Source: Cymodocea nodosa
Taxonomy: Eukaryota; Streptophyta; Magnoliopsida; Alismatales; Cymodoceaceae
Reading direction: 5' to 3'
Assembly (NCBI GenBank): GCA_036874045.1
Contig: CM072345.1
Location: 5,791,501-5,855,500 of the forward strand
Length of the DNA: 64,000 bases
Positions 1 through 9,847 of the stretch are shown here, piece by piece. The translations under genes were made by a program, and so were the position numbers. The number at the start of each line of letters is the position of its first letter. Within the stretch, counting starts at the first letter, position 1. The notes below the pieces were generated by a model. The model worked only from the letters and a program-made list of their open reading frames with translations, made no database searches and was not told the origin of the DNA.

Positions 1-429
1 ACTCGAAGACTTATGATAACTATTTGAGTTTTATGAGCAGTAAAGCACATAACTATACGACAAACTAGAATAGTTATTGTCATATTTTAAGTCTTTCATA
101 AAAATATAACAATATTAAGTTAAATGTTCGAGTTTCTCGAATGGATATGCAAAAAAGTCGAAGACTTAAGCATAACTGTTCAAGTTTCAACATGAGACAT
201 AATAAAGCAATGAAATTCAACACGTGCATAATTTTAACTTAAGGAGTTTAGATATTTTCATATACTTACAAACCTAACTATCCAATACTCAAATACATGT
301 CGGATAGTTACCAAATAACTTACCGAACATTCACTTATGTCATGTATTAAGGATTCAACACACGTACTTCAGGAAATAAGAAAATATTCTTTAGTCGTTT
401 AAAACATAATTGTCTGATACATGCAATAT
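1..429 (-). repeat. Remnant of LTR-like U3 / spacer, interrupted by A1
   Basis: No gene. The first 190 bases match 28120-28310 closely. From about 200 the sequence resembles the U3 of LTR family C read on the minus strand, with the same order of motifs: ACACGTGCATAA, CGGATAGTTA, ACTTCAGGAAATAA, AAACATAA. It resumes after element A1 at 11424, so this is the left half of a pre-insertion locus. Bases 425-429 are AATAT, the left copy of A1's target duplication. Confidence 0.65.
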
Positions 430-1993
430 TGTTGAGTATTTTTGTATTGATGATGTGTGCTGAATGAAAATAATCATATTTGCTCAATTACTATTGCTTG
501 TGAAAAGAAATTAAAATCATCAATTAATACAGAAAAAGCTTACAGATATAAATACTTGTCTGTATTAGATCTGAAGTTAATAACTAGTCGTTTCGTTGCA
601 TTAATTTCTCATTTAGCTAAACGTTAAGTTAACGTGTGTTTTTATTGAAAAGCATGATATGTTTTAATGTTATATCTTCTGTATCATGAACAGTGCACGT
701 TTAGACAACTCGTTAAGTGAGAGTTTTGTTTGTATAGAGGTCACGTGAGAACTTGTTAAGTTAGAGGCTTAAAGGTTAAAATAGGTCACGTGATAACTCG
801 TTAAGTTAGTGAGTAAAAGAAGAGACGAACTCGTTAAGTTAGTGTTATACACGTGGTGAAATTATAAGTTATGAATGTTGTATTGTATCACGTGAGGTGC
901 ACATGTTTAACTCGTTAAGTTAACATAACTAAACGCGTTGAGTTCTATATTGAACACTAAGGCAACGCGTTAGGTTAGCGTTATAAACTTAAGTTGTTAT
1001 TTTTGCACATGGTAAAATTCTGATTATAAAAACATTTGTTTATTACTCGTTCGTTGAGTTATCATAACACAATGGAGATGGTTCGTTGAGATAGCATAAC
1101 ACCACAGACTTAGTTCGTTGAGTTAGCTACAGTACTTGTCACGTGAAATAGCACATGGTGAACTCGTTAAGTTATATATATATACTTGTGTTACTTGTTT
1201 AGTTAACATTAAAGTAACGACTTCTTATTACACTGATGAAAAATTTTTGGACGAGAAAGTTTATTTTTAGGAAATTTTTTAGAGATCCAAGACTGATGAT
1301 TAAAGGAAATTCGAAATATAAACGAGGGTTAGAACGTGTGTGTTTCGATGAAGGAAAAAGAAAAGACGTGGAGAAGTGGAAAACTAGTAGTGATTAAAAG
1401 TGAAGGATATGCATGAAATAAAGATACAATATGAAAGGCATAGAATTCTCGTTGATCAATTTATCCTTGCCCACAAAACGAAAAATCTTTTCAAGGATCA
1501 AACCATCCCTGCACACCAAAAGAAAAATCTTTTTCAAGGATCAAAAACACCTCTTCAGGAAAAATCTCTCTAGTGGAAGAAAGTTTAGTGAAGCATAAAA
1601 AGGTAAGATTTTCGTCACTGAAGATTTGAAGTATCAGAAGAAAGCAAATTCGGTGAAGCATGAAAAGACAAGATATTCGTCACTGAAGAATTGCTAAAGA
1701 AGAAAAAGAAGAAGAAGAAAGATCTCAAACAGGGAGAAAAGTTTTAAATTCCACAAATTAGTTTTCTCTGTTTGTAGTTATGAAATTGTTTAGATGATAC
1801 ATGGTATCGAAATATAATTGCATCTACAATTTTTGAGAACTAAATTGTATATTGTAATTGAAACCTTGAATAAAAATGATTTTATGAAAACAATGTCTCG
1901 ACTTGTTTTTGAGTTTTAAAGTTTCAATTATATTTCAGAAAATATTAAAAATACACAATTCACCCCCCTCTTGTGTAGCCATACGATCCTATA
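430..1993 (+). repeat. 5' LTR of A1 (LTR family A)
   Basis: A 1,564-bp LTR starting TGTTGAG and followed two bases later by the PBS. U3 carries many copies of CGTTAAGTTA-like and CACGTG motifs, then a TA-rich TATA region near 1172-1183. R/U5 contains repeated purine-rich units. It is near identical to 9848-11423 and recurs at 18757, 21785, 22857 (minus) and 24199. Confidence 0.95.
622..1183 (+). promoter_or_regulatory. U3 enhancer-like motif cluster and TATA region of LTR A
   Basis: Exact CGTTAAGTTA occurs at 622-631, 799-808, 832-841, 913-922 and 1165-1174; the variant CGTTGAGTTA at 1052-1061 and 1116-1125; and the G-box CACGTG at 742-747, 787-792, 850-855, 889-894 and 1140-1145. A TATATATATATA run follows directly. 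Repeated U3 boxes are known enhancers in plant copia LTRs. That these bind bZIP or bHLH factors is inferred from the G-box core only. Confidence 0.65.
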
Positions 1994-1995
1994 AG

Positions 1996-2007
1996 TGGTA
2001 TCAGAGC
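1996..2007 (+). other. Primer-binding site of A1
   Basis: TGGTATCAGAGC, complementary to the 3' end of plant initiator tRNA-Met, two bases after the 5' LTR. This is the usual minus-strand primer site of plant copia elements. Confidence 0.95.
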
Positions 2008-2193
2008 TTGGTTAATAATCTTTGATATAAAATCGATACCAACTTATTTAATATCATTGCTTATTCTACCTTTCTTGTTTTTAAACAGACATTAATATTT
2101 GAGCATACGTTTAACCTTCTTGATTTAAGGCTCAAGTTGTTTTAAAGTTTTTAGACTGTTTAAAATCAAATAGGTTGAAAAATCTAAGGTAAA

Positions 2194-4443
2194 ATGGCTA
2201 CTGGAAATGGTAATTTTTCTTTATATGAATGCCAAAATCTTAATCGTCCTCCTTTATTTGATGGAATACATTTTGAATATTGGAAATATAGGATGACTGT
2301 TTTTCTTCAAAGTATAGATCATAAGTTGTGGTTTATGATTTCTAAACCATATACTTCGTTAACTACTCCTTATAATACTTGGACAATTACTGAAAAATAA
2401 AATGAAACTCTGAATGCTAAGGGCTTAAATATTTTATTTTGTGCATTGAGTTATGAACAGTTCAGTAAAGTGTCAGCATATAAATCTGCTTATGAGGTGT
2501 GACATGCATTAGAAGTTTCACATGAAGGTACTTCTCAAGTTAAAGAGACAAAAATAAACATGTTGATTCATAAGTATGAACTCTTTAAGATGCATGAAGA
2601 TGAAAATATTTCTGAGATGTTTTCCAAATTTCTTGATATCATAAACTCTTTAAAATGTTTAGGAAAGAATTTTGAACAGAAGGATTGGGCGAGGAAAAAT
2701 CTTAGATCCCTAAGTTCTAAATGGTCTCAGAAAGTAACATCAATTGAGGAATCACGAGATTTAAATGTTTATACTATGAATGAACTTATAGGAAATTTAA
2801 CAACTTATGTAGTTCAATTAAATGAATCACTGAGTCACAACAAACTAAAAATGAAGAAAGAAATAGCCTTCGAAATTAATTCAGATTCTGATATATCTAC
2901 TTATTCTGACGAGGATTTGATTTTGCTGACTAGGAAATTCAAGAAAGCATGGAAAGCTAGGAAACAGCAAAGGAACAAAAATGATAAACCCTTAACGTCA
3001 AAATCACTAAATGACAAGAATTCTTCATCTAGAAAGTATGTATGTTACAACTGTAAGAAACCTTGACATCTTTCTCCAGATTGTCCTATGAGGAAAAATG
3101 AAAAGCAAAGTAGGACAAATCAGAAGAAGACGGCTCAGAAAAAGTTTTACAAGAAAAAGGCTTTGAAGGTCACTTGGGATGACACGTCTGAAGAGTCTGA
3201 ATCTGAGGAATCAGCATTAAAATCCTCACATTCAGAAGGAGAACAAGAGTTAGAAGACGTTGCTCATGTGTGCTTCATGGCAGATGAGTCTAAGGTAATA
3301 TCTGATCCTGAAAGTCATTCAGATTTCAACTTTGATGAATTATTATGTGCTTATCATGCATTATTACAAAAACTTAAAGTATGTAAACTGGAAAATAATA
3401 ATATTAGAAAATCTTCATCCATTATGGAAGAAGAAAATTATTTCCTATCTACTACTTTAGAAAAGTTTAAATATGATAATGAAAATCATCCTAGAGATTT
3501 ACAAAAATTTAGATTTAATGAATGTATCTTGCATGAAAAAATACAGAATATAAATGCTGAAAAATTAAAGATAGAATCTGAAAGTGAAATGTTGAGAAAC
3601 AATATAAATGAACTTGAATTAGAGATAGAAAAATTAAAACTGAGAGAGCAAGATTTGAATTCTACCTTTGAGAAATGAAATTTAAGTCAAACTAAGTTAG
3701 ACAAACTAACTAGTACCCCTGCAGTGTCTTATAAATTTGGCTTAGGATTTGATTATCTTGAATATCTTGAATCTCAAGCCAATAAAGGATTTATTAGTTG
3801 CAGTTCAAGTAAATCTAAGACTAAAATTCCTTTTATTATGAAACAAGGTAATAAATATGTAGAAGTAGATACTTTAAGGGATGAATCATGTAGTAATAAT
3901 ATAAATCAATGTGATTTGTCAAATTGTACTTCTAACATGACTATAAATGTTTCTAAAAATCTTGTTTCTTGTTTTGGAAATTCAGTTTCTAATGTTTCTA
4001 AAATTTCAGACAATTGTAGTAAATTGAAAAATTAGAAACCTGAGCATGTAATTCAATACACTGGTGTTAGACCAATTACTCATTCTACATGTGATAAAAC
4101 TAAAAATTCTTGTGCAGAAAAAGATTTTGTATGTATGGAAAATGTTAATACAAGTACAAAATCTTGGTATGAACTTACTGAAATGTATAAGCATGACCAA
4201 AATAAATTCACATCTGATAAAAATTTGTTTGATCTTGGTTATACTACATCTGAAAATAAAAAGAATGATTGTAAAAGTAATAATGATATATGTTAGTATG
4301 AAGCTAATGATAAATCAATAGTACTTACAACTAATAAGAATATAAATGATAATGTTAAACTATTTTTAAACAAAAAGAAGAAATATGCATTTAATGAACT
4401 TGGTCCTCAACAACATTGGGTACCAAGAAAAAGTTTTTCTTAA
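2194..4443 (+). pseudogene. gag: A1 gag (copia, Sirevirus-like), broken by in-frame stops
   Basis: A single frame of about 749 codons runs from ATG 2194 to the stop at 4441. It has six premature stops (2398, 2500, 3064, 3676, 4033, 4294) and no frameshift that I see. The N-terminus (PPLFDGIHFEYWKYRM) is the gag domain common to plant copia elements. A CCHC zinc knuckle (CYNCKKP..., codons about 285-298) is cut by the 3064 stop; copy A2 keeps it whole. Next come a Lys-rich stretch, the KALKVTWDD motif, an acidic Ser/Glu region, HVCFMAD and a long predicted coiled coil. The end carries the WVP motif typical just upstream of copia protease. Gag would form the cytoplasmic particle. The stop at 2500 is TGG to TGA relative to A2, as expected from cytosine deamination, but not every stop fits that pattern. 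Confidence 0.9.
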
Positions 4444-4455
4444 TTTGTGTTGCAG
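4420..4455 (+). other. Gag-pol junction spacer bounded by GT and CAG
   Basis: The 36 bases between the gag Trp codon TGG and the pol codon GAG begin GTACCA and end TTGCAG, and contain the gag stop TAA. Gag and pol share one frame here, so the stop alone separates them. Equivalent spacers occur in B1 (34 nt) and B2 (31 nt). It could be a recoding site or a very short intron-like segment. Confidence 0.5.
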
Positions 4456-5503
4456 GAGGAAACAACATCAAAATGGATCTTGGATAGTGGAGCGTCGAGT
4501 CACATGATCGGACAAAAAAGTCTATTACAAAATTTTACAAATACCATGAAAGGAAGTGTAACATTTGGAAACAAAAGCAAAGATAAAATTATAGGTATGG
4601 GCAATGTTCGAATAACTCCTACTTGTGTTATTTCGAATGTACTATATGTAGAAAACCTAGGATTTAATTTGCTGAGTGTCATAAATGGATAAAGGTATAT
4701 TTTTAAATCAGGAAAAATATGTAGATGAAATGCTTAAGAAATTTAATTTTAATGATACAAGGATTCGGGGAACTCCTATGAGTACTACTTTAAAGTTAGA
4801 TATTGATGACATAGGAAAATCTATAGATCAAAGAAAATACAGAAGTATGATTGGTTCTTTACTTTATTTGACTGCTAGTAGACCTGATATTATGTTTGCT
4901 GTGTGTGTTTGTGCTAGATTTCAATCTAATCGTAAGGAATCACACTTAATTGCAGTTAAAAGAATATTTAGATATATACAAGGAACTAAAAATTTCGGAC
5001 TGTATTATTCTAAGGATAGTTCAATAGATCTTATAGGATATATTGATGCTGATTATGCAGGATCTAAATCTGATAGAAAGAGTTCCAGTGGCACATGTCT
5101 ATTATTGGGAAATAATTTGGTGTCATGGTTTAGTAAAAAGCAAAACTGTGTAGCACTTTCTACTACAGAAGCTGAATATGTTGCTGCTGCACTGTGTTGC
5201 ACTCAAATTCTGTGGATAAGGCAAACTTTAGAAGATTTTGGGTTATCTTATGATACAACTGAGATTTATTGTGACAGTAGTTCTGCAATAAATCTTTCTA
5301 AAAATCCTATATTACATTCAAGAGCAAAGCATATAGAGGTTAGACATCATTTTCTAAGAGATAAAGTAATTAAAGGAAAAATTAAATTAGAATTTATGTC
5401 TAGTAAAAATCAATTAGCTTATATATTTACAAAACCTCTAGACGAAAATACATTCTGCAACATTAGATTAAATTTAGGTATTTGTAGGCTATGTGATGTG
5501 TAA
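4456..5503 (+). pseudogene. pol: A1 pol remnant: protease fused by deletion to RT C-terminus and RNase H
   Basis: The aspartic protease part is recognised by W-I-L-D-S-G-A-S-S-H-M (catalytic DSG) and LGFNLLSV. Near 4684 it jumps straight to the end of reverse transcriptase (NQEKYVDEML, YRSMIGSLLYLTASRPDI) and then to a full RNase H. Its catalytic positions are visible as DADYAG, TTEAEY and YCDSSSA, and it ends in FTKPLDE...FCNIR. The rest of protease, the integrase zinc domain, the integrase core and the YVDD part of RT are missing, a loss of probably 2-3 kb. The domain order PR-(IN)-RT-RH is that of Ty1/copia. RNase H is open to its stop at 5501. Confidence 0.92.
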
Positions 5504-6860
5504 AATGCTTAAACTCCACATAAAAAGATAAATATTATTGATGATGTTGTTCACCTCATAGATATTATATACTTATTATAAATATCTAAAGTAATATCTA
5601 AACTACTACGTAAGATACTATGTATTTATTGTAAAATCATAAGAGTATCTTATTGATTTTAAGTAGTTTATCAATTTTAATGGTTTTTACGATTTTAAGT
5701 GGAAGTGTAAATGAAAAACATTAAATACTTTTGACATTCTGAAATTTTGATTAAATGTTTTCTTTGAATCAAGGAAAATGCATATGGTCATGCATAAATT
5801 TGACTTAATTGATTAAACTTGTAGAATAAGTTATATGTAACTCATCTTAAACTGTTAATCAAAAGTATAAGCTTATTGAAACTGATTCATATTCTCAGTA
5901 CAATCATAGAAGTAAAAATTGTATGAGATTTGTGTTTTATTGCGTCTGTATTAATGGAATACATATATACTGTGCTTAAAGTGAAAAGTGCTTACAAAGT
6001 AAAAATCTTTGAGAGTTTATTGATAAGTTTGATCACGTGCCTTTTGTACTTGAGCAGATAGGTATGTAAGGATTGTTGTCTTGAAAAAAGATTCTTTAAA
6101 TCTGGCAACCTAAGGTCCTGATCAGATTTGGGATTGTTGACTAAAAGCTCATTACACGGGTACATTAGAAAGCTCTTGTATGATTCAAGCTTTTCAAACT
6201 AACTTTTAAAGAAAATTATCAATATTTACTGTTTTGAAAAGAAAAAGTTGTTTCATTAATTACAGATATCTTTGAATCGCATATAGTTTATACCAATATG
6301 ACTACTGATTTATTGAATCAACATTAGTACTTTTGAAAACGTTTATTTGAGATACATTCTTTTATTCTCCTTGAATTAATTGAATTGAGTTCAAAGTTGT
6401 GTTTTGATTCATATACAGTAGGAATTGATTCTGGAAATCATTTTTGATGATGTCAGGATAACGGATGTCTCTCAAAAGAAAATGTAAAAGTATAGTTATA
6501 CTTAACATCTATTGTCACTACAAGTATATTTTGTATTTTGATTGAATATATTTGAAGTATATTTTTAGGGGGAGGATTAACAATGTCGAAAATAGATTAA
6601 TATAATTTAGAATACAAATCTTAGTTAATCTGAATTAATGTCCTCTTAAAATCTTGATGAAATAATTTAAAAAGACAAATAAACTATTTTAGATTCAAAG
6701 GACAAAATGTTCAAATAATTTACAATGTTCTCAAGATAATGTTAAGTTTAGCATGTGTGTTGTTTACAGAACGTTTCAGTTGGAAGCATCCGAAAATTGG
6801 TGTACTAACTAGACGTTATGTTAGATAAGGTAACGTGTAAAACTACCTCTAGACAGCATT
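5504..6860 (+). other. A1 spacer between pol and extra ORF
   Basis: Non-coding. From about 5750 to 6450 it is clearly homologous, same order and same element-relative orientation, to 58440-57600 and 34700-33800 read on the minus strand in the Athila-like elements C1 and C3. Shared landmarks are the AACTTGTAGAAT and AAGCTTATTGA blocks, TTTTGTACTTGAGCAGATAGGTATGTAAGG, and a block ending CTTGTATGATTCAAGC. A PPT-like TTTTTAGGGGGAGG lies at 6565-6578. Confidence 0.7.
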
Positions 6861-6864
6861 TTAC

Positions 6865-7079
6865 TCAATATTAACTCAACGAGTTATACTTGAATATTTC
6901 GGGTACCTTGATTGAATAAACTTTATTCAATATTTATTTTATTTCTTAACCCGACTTCTCTTCACGTTGAGTTATTCGCCTAAAAACCCTATTTAAACAC
7001 TTATTACACGGGCACTTAGGTTACTTATAAACTTTGTCAAGAAAATCTTTTTCGCTTGTTGCTATTACAACCTGCGACG
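6865..7079 (+). promoter_or_regulatory. Putative internal promoter of the A1 extra ORF
   Basis: Upstream of the extra ORF lie an inverted repeat TAACTCAACGAGTTA (6872-6886), CGTTGAGTTA (6965-6974, the same box as in the LTR U3) and a TATA-like TATTTAAA (6990-6997) 83 bases before the ATG at 7080. Promoter activity is an inference from layout. Confidence 0.45.
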
Positions 7080-9344
7080 ATGATCTCCAAGTTCTACAAA
7101 GGTCGTGGCAGACGAAAAGGCAAAAGCAGAAGAGATGCAAAAGGAAAAGAAATAGAGAATGATGAAGTTCCACGTACTTGGTTCAAGAAAATATTTCGAG
7201 TGGACAAAAGGTTAGAAGAACTTTATAAAGATTACTTCTTTTCTCAAGATATATTAGATGAAGTTAGACAAGAACTTCAACATACTGATGCAAGTATTAC
7301 ATACATGGGTATTCGTAGAAAATTTGATAGAGAATACAGAATGAAATGTGCTGAGAATGCATTTTTGGAACAGTATGCAAAATATTTGGAAAAAGGTGTA
7401 GGTTCATCAAATAGAACTCCTCAAACTCCTATAAATGGTACAAGACTACATGCATTTGAGGAAGAACATGAATCAGCTATCCCTACTCCTTTATATTCAA
7501 AACAAGTAGAATCAGATATTGCTGTAGACAAAACAAAAGTTGATAGTCTTCGAAAGGCTGTTGCAATAGAAAGTGCCTTAGAAGAATTAAAGCAGAAAAC
7601 TTTTATGGAGCAATTTGAAAAGAAAACAGCAATACTTGAAAAGGAGAAACAGAAATGTTATAGAAGAAGGAAAGTTAGAAAAATTATGTCTAAGGAAACA
7701 AAATCTATTGACAAAGGAAAATCAGATGAAAATTTATTTCCAAAGGACAATGTATGTCTAGACATTGTAGCTTATTGTGCATCTGATAAACTCATCAGTT
7801 CCGAACACACTGAAACTGATGAAGATAATGAGACTTTGTTTTCCCTTGCTAGAAAACTTGAGAAGAAATCCAAGTCAAATATGAGCTCAAGTTTTTCTAT
7901 TAGTACAAGTCCTGATGATGCAGAAATTGACAAATCAGAGCATCAAGCAACTGACATTGAACAAGTTATTGCAAATATAATTGACAATGTTGAAGTAGTA
8001 ACTAGTTCAAAGGCTGAATTGTTTGGAGTAGCAGATATTGAAAATGTTAAGACTCTAGAAGAGCTAAAAGTTAACTAACCTTCTACGGAATCTATAGAAG
8101 CAGAGTCTGAGAATTCACAACATGAATCAATGGAATTATCTGTTGAACAAAATGAACAATTACAGACAGATACACCGGTTGTAGAATTTGTGGAAAAATT
8201 GTACTCTGAACATTCTATAGAGACTGAACAGATGAATGTTGAGCATATTGACAATGTTCCTAACACTGTTGAAGTTGAAGAATCAAGCTTACCTGAGAAG
8301 CTTCAAGATAATATTTTGCAAGAGGAACAACATGACATTCATTTTGAAGAAGAGGTTCCTGAAGATGAATTAAACTCTGAATCACGGCTTCAGGTATCAC
8401 CTTCTTTGTGTACAATATTAAAAATTCAAGGTAATGCAATTCATTTTAGATTTGAAGAAGCATTGTAGAAATGCAATAATTTGATTACATGTCAGATTCT
8501 GCATGCTCGTCCAATAAAATTCAGAAATTTGATGGAAATAAGAGATCTATTTGAGTTTCAAGGCCTCATTAAATTCTTGCCAGTAGGAACGAAATGGAAG
8601 CAATACACAGAGCTTATTGCAGCTTTTTATAGCAATTTGGACAAGAATGGAAATTTTCTGAAAACTCAAATAAATGAACAGGAGTTTATATTGTCTCCTG
8701 AGTTAATTTTTGAAGTTTTAGGATTGAAGAATGAAGGTGTTGTTGTTACCAACAGATTTGACATGATAAGACAACTGGAATGGAACATTCAGTCTTTATC
8801 AAAAATTCCAGATGTATATTCTGTAATGAGATTAATGGAAAATCTAAATGCAGAGGCAAGATTTATTGCAAATATATTGCATGCAAATTTATTTCAGAGA
8901 GTTGAACATAATTTGGAAGTCAGCAGAAGCTGTTTATATGCAACTTATGGCCTGCTGAATAGAATTCAAATAAATTAGTTTGATGTTTTTATGTCTCAAC
9001 TACAGCATATGAGTTCAAAGTTATTTTATGGTGATGCTGTATGTAGAATCCTTGCAAGCCAATTGACTTTATCTGACTGGCCCTCTGAAACTAAAGGCAT
9101 AAGAGCATTTAGTGTCATAGATTTGCAAAAATTCCAGGCCATGCATAAACCTCAATGACAACAACAACAACCTGATATAGACCATATACAACAAGAACAA
9201 CAAAGTTATTCAGTTTAAGTAGAATAGCAAACCCAGCTACCTCCTAACTTAGATGCAGTGCTTAACGACATTAGAAATGATATTAGGCATCTAAGAGATA
9301 AAATATGTAATGCTATTAGTGATATACTTAGGAGGGGTCGATAA
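7080..9344 (+). pseudogene. A1 extra ORF (ORF3) with FY-x-NL domain
   Basis: One uninterrupted frame of 754 codons from ATG 7080 to TAA 9342-9344. It has six nonsense codons (8076, 8466, 8976, 9157, 9217, 9226) and no frameshift visible. The N-terminus is basic (GRGRRKGKSRR). A long charged, largely helical region follows, with Glu-rich low complexity around codons 330-465. From about codon 480 there is a folded-looking domain with LFEFQGLIKFLP, FYSNL, LSPELIFEVLGL and LHANLF, and a Gln-rich then helical C-terminus. The FY-x-NL / LG pattern resembles a domain common in plant transposon proteins (Pfam PF20167 as I remember it; needs checking). In Sireviruses this position can hold an env-like gene, but I see no signal peptide or membrane segment. 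Two other copies in this window (25600-27836 and 39940-42124) share the domain. Confidence 0.75.
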
Positions 9345-9833
9345 CTGTTTTTGTTTGTTTCTGAAAACTAAATGTAATGTTTGTATTACTTGTTTGATTT
9401 GATTGAACAATACATTTTTCTATAAATATCTTTAATTATTATTCTTATTTACAGAAAGAGTTGTTGTAATTATATCTCTTATATATATATATATATATTC
9501 TCTGTAATTATCTTTTTGATTAATGACAAAAAAGGAGAGAAATATTATAAAAAGATGATTATGATCTTAATTGCATATATATATTATAAAAGGAGATGCT
9601 ATTTAAATGGTTATTGTAATCTGATAGATGATAATTAGAAAACTGATACTTATATAATTATTGACATCTAAGAGTTTTAGTTCTAAGAGGTAAAATTTAC
9701 ACAAACAATAGAAATAAGCTTAAGTGAACTTAAGTCAACAAACAAGTTTGTTGAATTAAAAGTTAACCCAACGAAGGTGCTTTGTTGAGTTAAACATATT
9801 TCATAATTGATTTAATATGGTTTTGTCATTATC
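9345..9833 (+). other. A1 3' untranslated spacer
   Basis: No coding potential. It contains a (TA)n run at 9481-9498 and a degenerate extra PPT (GACAAAAAAGGAGAGAAAT, near 9524-9543). Multiple PPT-like sites before the 3' LTR are a reported Sirevirus trait. Confidence 0.6.
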
Positions 9834-9846
9834 AAAAAGGGGGAGA
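9834..9846 (+). other. Polypurine tract of A1
   Basis: AAAAAGGGGGAGA, one base before the 3' LTR start at 9848. It would prime plus-strand DNA synthesis. The same tract with the same context precedes the 3' LTR of B2. Confidence 0.92.
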
Positions 9847-9847
9847 T

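Noticed and set aside
7080..9344. Retroviral-type envelope gene
   Set aside because: Position fits an env-like ORF, but no signal peptide, membrane span or cleavage site is visible, so I call it an accessory ORF.
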